This document shows positions 56,607-64,000 of a stretch of DNA of 64,000 bases, in pieces. The position numbers and the translations under genes were made by a program. The notes beneath the pieces were generated by a model that did no database searches, was not told the origin of the DNA, and saw only the letters and a program-made list of their open reading frames with translations. Source of the stretch: Leptospira sp. WS39.C2 (lineage in GTDB: Bacteria > Spirochaetota > Leptospiria > Leptospirales > Leptospiraceae). Within the stretch, counting starts at the first letter, position 1. Each line of letters starts with the position of its first letter. Where the stretch lies: positions 3,392,001-3,456,000 of the forward strand of contig NZ_CP162142.1 of assembly GCF_040833965.1 (NCBI RefSeq), in the 5' to 3' direction.

Positions 56607-56987
56607 GTGAAAGCTTTTTTAGTTTCTCTCGTTTTCATATTCGGAGCATCGATTTCAGTTGAGGCTTTACCTTCTGCAGAAGAATTTTTAAAAATGGATT
56701 TAGACAAATCCATCCGATTGGTGGAATCCTTATCCAAAGAAGATTCAAAAATTCTAGTTTCTGAACTTCGTGCTGAAATGAAAAAATCCTATCCGAAGGC
56801 TGATCATTTTTACTTTCTGATTTCCCATTTGGAAGAAATCCAAGCCATAGAAAAAGAACAAGCAAGACTCAAATCATTACTTTGGGTTTATGTACTCGCA
56901 TTCGTTTTGTTCACTGGATTTTTAGGTTTGATCCTACTCCGCCAAAGAAAGGCAATCAGAGACATCAACCAGATGCTCAGGAACTAA
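56607..56987 (+). CDS. small exported protein with a C-terminal membrane anchor
   Basis: A 126-residue protein with a signal peptide ('AFLVSLVFIFGASISVEALP'), an acidic helical middle ('LKMDLDKSIRLVESLSKED') and a C-terminal helix ('LWVYVLAFVLFTGFLGLILL') with a basic tail. The start is GTG 56607, 6 bp after the preceding stop. It looks like the last gene of the sigma-factor cluster. No family identified. Confidence 0.62.
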   Translation: MKAFLVSLVFIFGASISVEALPSAEEFLKMDLDKSIRLVESLSKEDSKILVSELRAEMKKSYPKADHFYFLISHLEEIQAIEKEQARLKSLLWVYVLAFVLFTGFLGLILLRQRKAIRDINQMLRN

Positions 56988-57058
56988 AAAGGAATCGATT
57001 TTTTGTCATCATTTTGTATTCTTTTTGTAACGAACCCATGTTACGTTGAAACATATTC

Positions 57059-57733
57059 ATGAAAATATTGATTGTAGATGACGAAGAAGACATTGCTGGT
57101 CTCATCCAATTTCATTTGGAGGAAGAAGGTTTCCAAACTGAAGTATGCCATAACGGTATGGAAGTCCTCCCTCGTTTAGAAAAAAACCTACCAGATGGTA
57201 TCATCTTAGATTTGATGTTACCAGGCATTGGAGGTATGGATCTTTGTCGACGTATCAAAGAAAAATACCCGCAAATCCCCATACTTATGGTCACAGCAAA
57301 AACAGGTGAAACGGATGTCGTATTAGGACTCGAGTTAGGAGCTGATGATTATATTCGTAAACCTTTTAACATTCGAGAACTGGTAGCGCGTGTTCGAACT
57401 GTTACACGTAGGACCACTGATCCAAGCCAAGAGGTCCAAGGAACAATTACCACGGGCAAAATTCAAATTAACCCAACTGCACATAAAGTATTTGTAGAAG
57501 GGACAGAAATTGATTTAACACTTATTGAATTTAAACTTTTACAACTGTTTGCTGGTAATCCTGGAGTTGCATTTTCAAGAGACAAACTATTAGATCGAAT
57601 TTGGGGCAAAGATGTTTTTGTTACAGATCGCACTGTTGATGTCAATATCAAACGATTAAGAGACAAACTACTCTCAGAAAAAGAACGACTCGAAACGATC
57701 CGCGGAGTCGGTTATCGATTCCGAGATGCGTAG
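57059..57733 (+). CDS. PhoB/OmpR-family response regulator
   Basis: A 224-residue transcription factor. The receiver domain has acidic residues at 7-9, phosphoacceptor Asp51 ('IILDLMLPGIGGMDLC') and Lys101 ('YIRKPFNIREL'). The C-terminal winged helix contains 'DLTLIEFKLLQLFAGNPGVA' and 'DRTVDVNIKRLRDKLLSEKE'. The histidine kinase gene overlaps its end by 8 bp, so the two form a pair. The sequence best fits the PhoB group but the signal is not shown. Confidence 0.94.
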   Translation: MKILIVDDEEDIAGLIQFHLEEEGFQTEVCHNGMEVLPRLEKNLPDGIILDLMLPGIGGMDLCRRIKEKYPQIPILMVTAKTGETDVVLGLELGADDYIRKPFNIRELVARVRTVTRRTTDPSQEVQGTITTGKIQINPTAHKVFVEGTEIDLTLIEFKLLQLFAGNPGVAFSRDKLLDRIWGKDVFVTDRTVDVNIKRLRDKLLSEKERLETIRGVGYRFRDA

Positions 57734-59090
57734 TTTTTTTTCAACTCTCCTCCTTCTCAACTGGGGTCTATTACTTGTCCTTTTGACCTTAGCCTTAGGT
57801 GTTTTTTACATCTATGACCTAGTTGTACCAGCTGTAAGACCTCTCATTTTATTTGGATATGTACTAATCGCAATTTTTGGAACATTTTATATTTCTACTA
57901 ACATTGCGATGCGAATTACTGACCCATTATCTACTGTTGAGAAAAAAACCAAAGAAATTAATGCAGGTGATTTTGGAGTAGAATTATCTTCGCCAGACAT
58001 TCGTGAACTAGCAACTCTTGCGTCTTCCATCAATGAAATGGCAAGACGACTAAAAGTTCAATTTTTAGACCTTACAGTTGAAAAAGAAAAATTCAATTAT
58101 CTTCTTCAAAATTTAAAAGAAGGTGTTTTTGCAATCGACAGAAATCAAAAATTCTTATTTTTAAATCGAAACATTGCAGAAACACTAATCGAAAAAAATT
58201 CCCAATTTAAAGAATTTGTTCCTTCTATCAAAAACAAAGAACTATTGAATTTTATCTCAGATAAAATCAAATCGGGTAAAGAAGGAAAAACAGAATTCCA
58301 AGATGGAATCCATTTTTATACTGCTAGAATTTATCCAATCAAATCAGATGATATGGTCCAACTCTACATCGGAGTTATTTCTGATATCACAGAAGACCGA
58401 CAAAATCAATTGATACGGGAACAATTTTTCCAAAATGCATCTCATGAATTAAAAACTCCAATCACATCTATCAAAGGATATGCGGAAACACTTGAGTATA
58501 AATTAAAACTACCTCAAGATTCCAATGAACGAAAATTTTTAGACGCTATTCTTAGAAATACAGAACGTTTGATTCGTATTGTCGAAGATATGTTAACTGT
58601 TTCTAGATTAGAAAATCACAAAACTGTTTTAAACGTAACCGACGTATCAATACTTGATTTGGTAAAAAATGTATCAGAATCACTTGGTGTCATTTATTCC
58701 CAAAAAAAACAAAACTTAGTATTGGATATCCCTTTTGATTTAAAGGTAAGAGCCGATCGATTGTTATTGGAAGATTTACTTGTTAACTTAATTTCAAACG
58801 CCTCAGCCTATAGTCCTGAAGGTGCTAGTGTGATTGTAAAAGCCAGTGCAACTGATGAAAACAACCTTATCCAAGTCATCGATCAGGGAATTGGTATTTC
58901 ATCGGAAGATGCAGAACGTATCTTTGAACGATTTTTCCGAGTGGATACCAATCGCTCTAGAAAAGAGGGAGGAACGGGACTTGGCCTTTCTATAGTGAAA
59001 CACATTGCTCGGCTCCATTCTGGCGAAGTTTCTGTATCTCCCAACCCAAAAGGTGGATCCATTTTCTCCTTCCTTTTTCCCAAAAAATAG
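57726..59090 (+). CDS. sensor histidine kinase (PhoR-like)
   Basis: A 454-residue membrane kinase. Two N-terminal helices (about 5-30 and 38-60) border a very short periplasmic loop, so sensing is probably in the membrane or cytoplasm. A HAMP-like linker (62-115) and a PAS-like region (125-225) follow. The phosphorylated residue is His240 ('FFQNASHELKTPITSIKG'), and the ATPase has N-box 'LLVNLISNASAYSPEG', 'IDQGIGISSED' and 'GGTGLGLSIVKHI'. Paired with the upstream response regulator; translational overlap 8 bp. Confidence 0.94.
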   Translation: MRSFFSTLLLLNWGLLLVLLTLALGVFYIYDLVVPAVRPLILFGYVLIAIFGTFYISTNIAMRITDPLSTVEKKTKEINAGDFGVELSSPDIRELATLASSINEMARRLKVQFLDLTVEKEKFNYLLQNLKEGVFAIDRNQKFLFLNRNIAETLIEKNSQFKEFVPSIKNKELLNFISDKIKSGKEGKTEFQDGIHFYTARIYPIKSDDMVQLYIGVISDITEDRQNQLIREQFFQNASHELKTPITSIKGYAETLEYKLKLPQDSNERKFLDAILRNTERLIRIVEDMLTVSRLENHKTVLNVTDVSILDLVKNVSESLGVIYSQKKQNLVLDIPFDLKVRADRLLLEDLLVNLISNASAYSPEGASVIVKASATDENNLIQVIDQGIGISSEDAERIFERFFRVDTNRSRKEGGTGLGLSIVKHIARLHSGEVSVSPNPKGGSIFSFLFPKK

Positions 59091-59141
59091 ATTCTCGTAA
59101 GAGAAGTCCCTGGATAAAATATTGGTATCCGGTAGGTATTT

Positions 59142-60296
59142 ATGAAGTATCCTTTGGGATTTTTATCCTTTGGCAAAAACATTGGTATCAAAGATACAAG
59201 TTTAGATTTTGCAGTGATTTATTCTGATGTTCGTTGCCATGCGGCAGCCGTCTTCACTCGGAATAATTTTCCAGGAGCTCCTATTTATGTCGGCCGTGAC
59301 CATATCAAAGATGGTTACCTGCAAGCCATTGTCATCAATTCCAAAAATTCCAATGTGGCGACTGGAGAAAAAGGAATCCAAGATTCCTACCAAATATGTG
59401 ATACCTTAGCTAACTCGTTAGGAATAGCCAAAGAAGATATCTTACCATCATCTACTGGTGTGATTGGTGTTCCTCTTCCCATTGAAAAAATCCTTACAGC
59501 ATGTACAAGTGCCAAAGAAAATTTAAAACCAGATAACTTGGAAGAAGTTGCAGAAGCCATTATGACAACTGATACCAAGAAAAAAATATCTTACCGCACA
59601 CATTCGCATAACGGCAATGAGGGCGTAATGTACGGAATTGCAAAAGGTGCAGGAATGATCGAACCAAACATGGCAACGATGTTATCTTATATCCTTTGTG
59701 ATTTTTTACCTGAATCCAAAGACTTAAATGGAATTTTAAAACGTGTTGTTGACCAAACTTACAATTGTATCACAATCGATTCTGATACTTCTACAAGTGA
59801 TACAGTTGTTTTAATGTGTTCAGGAAAACTTGGATTTATTCCTGATCGAGATTTTGAATCAATGTTAAAAGAAATTGCTACTGAACTTTCCAAAAAAATT
59901 GCGAAAGATGGTGAAGGTGCAAGTAAGTTAATTGAACTCAATGTTAAAAATGGTAGAGACGACCTCCAAGTGACTAAAATAGGAAAATCAATATTAAACT
60001 CACCGCTTGTCAAAACTGCAATCTATGGTGGGGATCCAAATTGGGGACGATTCATAATGGCAATCGGTAAAGTTTTTGACGAACCAATTCCTTATGATAA
60101 CCTCGAAATCCAATTAGGAAAAATTTCCGTTAAAGGTGCAAGTAACGAAACCAAAGCAAAGTTAGCTGAATATTTGAAATCAAACGAAGAAATTATGATT
60201 ACCGTTGAACTCAACACAGGAAACTTTCAAAAAACATTTTGGAGTTGTGATTTTACAGAAGGATACATACAAGAAAACGCATATTACACCACATGA
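59142..60296 (+). CDS. argJ: bifunctional ornithine acetyltransferase / N-acetylglutamate synthase
   Basis: A 384-residue ArgJ, which makes N-acetylglutamate and recycles acetyl groups in arginine biosynthesis. The precursor self-cleaves before Thr179 in 'GAGMIEPNMATMLSYILCD', the new N-terminal nucleophile of the beta chain; 'GDPNWGRFIMAIGK' and the C-terminal 'GYIQENAYYTT' are typical. No acetylglutamate-binding anomalies are seen. The following signalling gene overlaps its stop by 4 bp, which is unusual for a biosynthetic gene. Confidence 0.96.
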   Translation: MKYPLGFLSFGKNIGIKDTSLDFAVIYSDVRCHAAAVFTRNNFPGAPIYVGRDHIKDGYLQAIVINSKNSNVATGEKGIQDSYQICDTLANSLGIAKEDILPSSTGVIGVPLPIEKILTACTSAKENLKPDNLEEVAEAIMTTDTKKKISYRTHSHNGNEGVMYGIAKGAGMIEPNMATMLSYILCDFLPESKDLNGILKRVVDQTYNCITIDSDTSTSDTVVLMCSGKLGFIPDRDFESMLKEIATELSKKIAKDGEGASKLIELNVKNGRDDLQVTKIGKSILNSPLVKTAIYGGDPNWGRFIMAIGKVFDEPIPYDNLEIQLGKISVKGASNETKAKLAEYLKSNEEIMITVELNTGNFQKTFWSCDFTEGYIQENAYYTT

Positions 60297-61561
60297 TATC
60301 CAATAAGATTAAAAATACGTTTAAATACTTTTTACCCTCAAGTTACCAATTGAAACTTTCGGTTACAAATTTATTCACTCGAACTGTATTTATTCTTTTT
60401 GTATATATATCATATTTTATCATTCTCGTACAAATTCCAGAATCGATGTCCTATCGTTTGGAATTAGCTCTGCTTTTAACATGTGCTTTTTCTCTTATTT
60501 TATACTTACCATTAATTGAAAGACTAACTAGACTTTTACGAACAAAGTTTTTGTCTGAATATTTAACAGAAGACGCAGAATCATATCGCCAAGCCATCAA
60601 AAGATTTAATTTTGATGCCTTAGTTAAAAATGTGTTTCCCGATATGGTGAAAATTACCGGTAGTCAATCTGGAACAATGGCTGTTCTCACACAAAATGGA
60701 ACCTTTGCCTTTCACTCTTACTTTCGAGGTAGACAAAAAAAACTTAGCCCAACGAAAGACATAGTTGTAAAACTTAGTTTTCAATCGTTTTTGTTGGCAA
60801 ACCGCAATGGAGCATCTATTGCCAATACATTTTCTAACGAAGATATCAATAATGACTTTATGGAACTCCACGCAAATTATATTTATCCATTTATTTTTCG
60901 GGAAAAATTATTTGGATTCATTGCAGTATCTAATATTCCAAACACAGACGCGAGTCATAGTTTATCTTTACTTGCTGGACAATCTGCTTTAACAATTCAT
61001 AATCACATTCTATCTTACCATATTTCTGAAAATAAAAAGTACCAAAAAGAAGCAGAATATGCTGTTCGTGTCCAAAACTTATTAGAAACGGGAACCATAC
61101 CCAAAATTATGGGTTGGGAAATAACACCTTTCAAACGTACAAATCGAAACTTAATTGAATTTTTCCAAGTAGAAGATGGAAGTTGGTTTTTTGTTATATT
61201 AAATACAGGTAAATCCTACCAACACATTGGAATCATCCTTTCCTATATATTAGGAGTAGTATATTCACAGTCGCGTTTAAAACTTTTAAAAGGTTTTTCT
61301 GATATCAAAACATTAATCCAGTCCACCTTCCAAAAGTTAGATTGGAAAGAAAATTATGAGATGATCATAGGTAAAATTGGTTACTCCGAATTGTATATCA
61401 TTCAAGAAGGTAAGCAGTTTAAAATTTTAAGAAATTCAGAAGAAGTTGTGGCTAGCATGGGTTGGAAAAACATGATCAGCATGGACAAAGGACCAATTGT
61501 CATCCAACAACGTGGAGAACCTGTTTTAAAATTCAATTTCGAAGAGCCTGAGATCCAATGA
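60293..61561 (+). CDS. GAF-like membrane protein with a degenerate SpoIIE/PP2C phosphatase domain
   Basis: A 422-residue protein with two membrane helices (about 27-48 and 58-78), a GAF-like region (about 110-245, 'QSGTMAVLTQNGTFAFHS'), a short linker helix ('AEYAVRVQNLLETG') and a C-terminal region (about 265-410) in the position and style of a SpoIIE-type phosphatase ('IMGWEITPFKRTNRNLIEF', 'FFVILNTGKSYQHIGIIL'). The metal-binding aspartates of active phosphatases (GDxxD, DxxG) are missing here. It overlaps argJ by 4 bp and the active phosphatase by 4 bp. Confidence 0.72.
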   Translation: MISNKIKNTFKYFLPSSYQLKLSVTNLFTRTVFILFVYISYFIILVQIPESMSYRLELALLLTCAFSLILYLPLIERLTRLLRTKFLSEYLTEDAESYRQAIKRFNFDALVKNVFPDMVKITGSQSGTMAVLTQNGTFAFHSYFRGRQKKLSPTKDIVVKLSFQSFLLANRNGASIANTFSNEDINNDFMELHANYIYPFIFREKLFGFIAVSNIPNTDASHSLSLLAGQSALTIHNHILSYHISENKKYQKEAEYAVRVQNLLETGTIPKIMGWEITPFKRTNRNLIEFFQVEDGSWFFVILNTGKSYQHIGIILSYILGVVYSQSRLKLLKGFSDIKTLIQSTFQKLDWKENYEMIIGKIGYSELYIIQEGKQFKILRNSEEVVASMGWKNMISMDKGPIVIQQRGEPVLKFNFEEPEIQ

Positions 61562-63927
61562 GAGAACTGGCGATTACAATACTCTCTTCTCTATTATTTT
61601 TTTTGATTTTATTTTTTTCCTTTATTGGAGTACAAAATAGTTCTAAAAGACTTCCCTTTTATTATTACCCATCTGGTTTAATTGTCAATGTTGGTGAAGA
61701 AAACAGGTCTCATTGGGCAAATTCAATTGTTACTTCTGAATTGGAAAAATTTGAGTCCATCAATGACATGTCAACAATCGACACTTATCCTTTAAAAATA
61801 CAAACTACGAAGGGAGAAGTTTACGAAGAAGAATTTAAATTAATCAACATTCACAAAACAGATGTTTTGGGAGTATTTTTTTCTGATTTATTTTTAGCAT
61901 TCTTTAGTTTGGCAATTGCCGTATACTTTTATTATTCTACTCGAGATGCGTTAATTTTTGGATTTTTCTTAAATTTTGGATTAATTATTCTTTCCAATGT
62001 ATTTGTATTGGCTTTTAAAAATTCGATTTTTTTATTCATCCTCACATTGTATTTGGGAAGTTTTCTCCAATACCATTTGATTTATCGACTTCGCGGAAAA
62101 GAAATTAATTCAAAGTGGTTATTACCACAAGTATTGATTTCTTTCATAATGGCGATGATTGCATCTCAAGAAAAATATGATATGATTTTGATTGAACGTA
62201 TTGCCATCATAGCACATGCAATCACTGTTTTATTTGGTTCAATTAATATCATAGCGAACGTTTTTGAATTAATTCGTTCTAAACCACAAGAAGAAGCGTT
62301 GTTAAAACGTATAGTTTTAGTATTTTCGATTGTAATATACGTTGCATTACCAACAAGTATTTTGTTTTTTGATGGTTATCCTTGGTTTTATGTTCATAGA
62401 TCGTTTTTTATATTCACATATTTGTTATTTATTTTAAGTTTTTTATATGGAACTTACAGATATACTTTCGTACCTTCTTTTGTTATATTCACACCAAGTA
62501 TTGTTACTTTAATTTTAGTTGGTATCATCTTAGGAACCTATATTGGTTCTATCTTTGTTTTAGATTATTTATTACCAATTCGTTATTTAAAAGACAGATG
62601 GGTTTTTAATTTTATCTTTTTATTTTTAGTTACCGCATATTTGATTCCACTCAAATTAAAAGTGAAGGAATTGTTTGATTTTTGGTTTTTTGAGAAAAAT
62701 CACAAACTCAGCGCAGGAATCAATAAAATCACCGCACTTTTATCATCTCCACTTTCCATGAGAAAAACCATTCTCACCATCAATAAAACTGTAAAAGACA
62801 CTGTGAATGTTTCCAATTTGATCATTTTGATTCCAGGAGATCAATTTGCAAATACTGATCTGAGGAATATTGATTTTATGCGAATTTCCCCTCAATCAGA
62901 AATTTGGAATTACTTTAAAAGTACAGACCGAGTTACAGTTACCTCTCATTTAGAATATGGGATTGGACTAAGAGAAACTCTTTATAATTTTCTAAAAGGA
63001 TTACACGTTCAATTAGCTTTTCCAGCTTTTGATTCATCATCTAACAAAAAAAATATCCAAGCGATGATTTTAATTGGAGAAAAATTAGATAAAAAATATT
63101 TTTCGATCGGTGAGTTAAAGTTTATCAATGAAGTTGTCAAAATTTCCGGGATGTTACTTGAAAATTATAGTTTGTTGGAAGACGAAATTCAGAAGCGAAA
63201 AATTGTAAGGGACATCCAAACAGCTTCTATTGTCGACAACACTTTAAGGCTAATACTTCCAAGTGGAGTAAAAGGTATTGATTACGGATACATCTCTAAA
63301 CCAGCTGTTGGTATATCTGGAGATTATTTGGATATCATTCCTGTATCCAATACAAAAATGATAGTTTTGTTAGGTGATGTGGCTGGCCATGGATTAGGTA
63401 CTGGATTTTTGGTCAGTGCAATTAAAGGAATTGTTCGAGAACAATTAAGAAATGGTACTTCTCTTGAAGGTCTATTTCGTGAAATCAATTCTTTCTTCCG
63501 TGCTAGATACAAAGGGAATGAATTTATGACCTTACTTGGTGGTATTTTTGATTCCACGGAAAATGTTTTTAAATATGTCAATGCAGGTCATTTATCTCTC
63601 ATCGAAATGCGTGCTGATGGCCAAATCAAATTACACTCAAAAACTCAAAGGGTGTTAGGAATTTTAGAAACAGATTATCACGTCCAAGAATTAAAACTAT
63701 TACCTGGAACAAAACTCTTCTTATATTCAGATGGAATATCGGAAGCCTTTAGTGAACGGGATGAAATATTTGGTGAAGATACACTCATCGATTTTTTACA
63801 TTACAATGCAGACAAATCTGTCAAAGAACTTCCAGCCTTGCTTGACCAAAGGATGACACAGTTCAGAGGAAATCGCGAACAATCAGACGATATTACATTT
63901 ATTGGTCTCTCTTTTAGCCCAAACTAG
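61558..63927 (+). CDS. membrane SpoIIE-type PP2C serine/threonine phosphatase with a 7TM-like sensor
   Basis: A 789-residue membrane phosphatase. After an N-terminal helix and a small extracytoplasmic part comes a block of seven or eight helices (about 95-370), then a GAF-like region and a C-terminal phosphatase domain (about 540-788). Metal-binding residues are present in 'GISGDYLDIIP' (near 589-592), 'VLLGDVAGHGLGTGFLVSAI' (near 606), 'LFLYSDGISEAF' and 'REQSDDITFIGL'. Such enzymes dephosphorylate anti-sigma-factor antagonists. The upstream gene is a degenerate version of its phosphatase domain, and the REC-HATPase hybrid elsewhere in this window could be of the same pathway type. Confidence 0.9.
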   Translation: MRELAITILSSLLFFLILFFSFIGVQNSSKRLPFYYYPSGLIVNVGEENRSHWANSIVTSELEKFESINDMSTIDTYPLKIQTTKGEVYEEEFKLINIHKTDVLGVFFSDLFLAFFSLAIAVYFYYSTRDALIFGFFLNFGLIILSNVFVLAFKNSIFLFILTLYLGSFLQYHLIYRLRGKEINSKWLLPQVLISFIMAMIASQEKYDMILIERIAIIAHAITVLFGSINIIANVFELIRSKPQEEALLKRIVLVFSIVIYVALPTSILFFDGYPWFYVHRSFFIFTYLLFILSFLYGTYRYTFVPSFVIFTPSIVTLILVGIILGTYIGSIFVLDYLLPIRYLKDRWVFNFIFLFLVTAYLIPLKLKVKELFDFWFFEKNHKLSAGINKITALLSSPLSMRKTILTINKTVKDTVNVSNLIILIPGDQFANTDLRNIDFMRISPQSEIWNYFKSTDRVTVTSHLEYGIGLRETLYNFLKGLHVQLAFPAFDSSSNKKNIQAMILIGEKLDKKYFSIGELKFINEVVKISGMLLENYSLLEDEIQKRKIVRDIQTASIVDNTLRLILPSGVKGIDYGYISKPAVGISGDYLDIIPVSNTKMIVLLGDVAGHGLGTGFLVSAIKGIVREQLRNGTSLEGLFREINSFFRARYKGNEFMTLLGGIFDSTENVFKYVNAGHLSLIEMRADGQIKLHSKTQRVLGILETDYHVQELKLLPGTKLFLYSDGISEAFSERDEIFGEDTLIDFLHYNADKSVKELPALLDQRMTQFRGNREQSDDITFIGLSFSPN

Positions 63928-63942
63928 CCGATACTTAAACCG

Positions 63943-64000
63943 ATGATGGCAGAAAAACCAGTTAAGTTTGTCATTTTTTTATCTCTTATCTTAAGTTTAG
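63943..64000 (+). CDS. start of a further gene, cut by the window end
   Basis: A new frame opens at ATG 63943 (or 63946), 15 bp after the phosphatase stop. The visible 19 codons read 'MMAEKPVKFVIFLSLILSL', a basic start and a hydrophobic helix that look like a signal peptide or membrane anchor. The gene runs beyond 64000 and its function cannot be told. Its closeness suggests it belongs to the same operon as the phosphatase pair. Confidence 0.55.
   Translation, partial: MMAEKPVKFVIFLSLILSL

Overview
The window looks like a chromosomal stretch from Leptospira, most likely a saprophytic or low-virulence species. Four things point there: AT-rich DNA with low-GC codon use; a spirochaetal flgN-flgK-flgL-fliW-csrA flagellar block; many lipoproteins with loose lipoboxes; and several proteins of the types seen mainly in this genus (a DUF1577-like protein, a Lys/Ala-rich mini-histone, VanW and SpoIIE-type phosphatases). 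The genus is inferred from gene content and protein style, not from a database search. No rRNA, tRNA, CRISPR array, prophage or complete insertion sequence was seen.

Layout. 1-2.2 kb: the edge of an AraC-type regulator, an aldo/keto reductase, and an AT-rich gap holding what looks like a decayed small gene. 2.2-5.6 kb: a minus-strand surface operon (glycan-binding-like lipoprotein, polytopic membrane protein, VanW). 5.7-10.7 kb: thioredoxin with a palindromic operator candidate, a Crp/Fnr regulator, and a DJ-1/PfpI protein, an MBL-fold lipoprotein and a gamma-glutamyltransferase-like lipoprotein. 10.7-15.7 kb: GC-rich folded intergenic elements, an SDR reductase, a DUF4269 protein, AlkB, a SUFU-domain protein coupled to a small ORF, and an unknown. 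15.8-23 kb: a 24-residue histone-H1-like protein, a quinone-oxidoreductase-like enzyme, the glycine cleavage genes gcvT-gcvH-gcvP with a ferredoxin, then a long palindrome and a dihaem cytochrome c. 23-32 kb: a papain-like protease with Fn3 repeats, translationally coupled to a small secreted protein; a voltage-sensor-like membrane protein; the fused acyl-CoA mutase IcmF; and an acyltransferase. 32-41 kb: a PAP2 phosphatase, a flippase, a beta-barrel-like outer-membrane protein, a REC-HATPase hybrid, and a three-gene operon pairing an active HtrA protease with a catalytically dead relative. 41-51 kb: a rhodanese that has lost its cysteine, a sulfoquinovosidase-like GH31 lipoprotein, a metallophosphoesterase, OsmC, a lysophospholipid acyltransferase and the flagellar block. 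51-64 kb: small unknowns, Aat, a DUF1577/ECF-sigma cluster, a PhoB/PhoR pair, argJ, and a coupled pair in which a phosphatase-dead protein precedes an active SpoIIE-type phosphatase.

Recurrent themes: (1) catalytically dead paralogue-like proteins sit next to or among active enzymes (HtrA pair, PP2C pair, rhodanese); (2) overlaps of 1-17 bp between stop and start codons show tight translational coupling in many two- and three-gene units; (3) several GC-rich, self-complementary intergenic elements stand out from the AT-rich background. The best candidates for an undescribed system are the pseudophosphatase-phosphatase pair downstream of argJ, the protease plus coupled secreted partner, and the HtrA/pseudo-HtrA operon. 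These are inferences from sequence alone.
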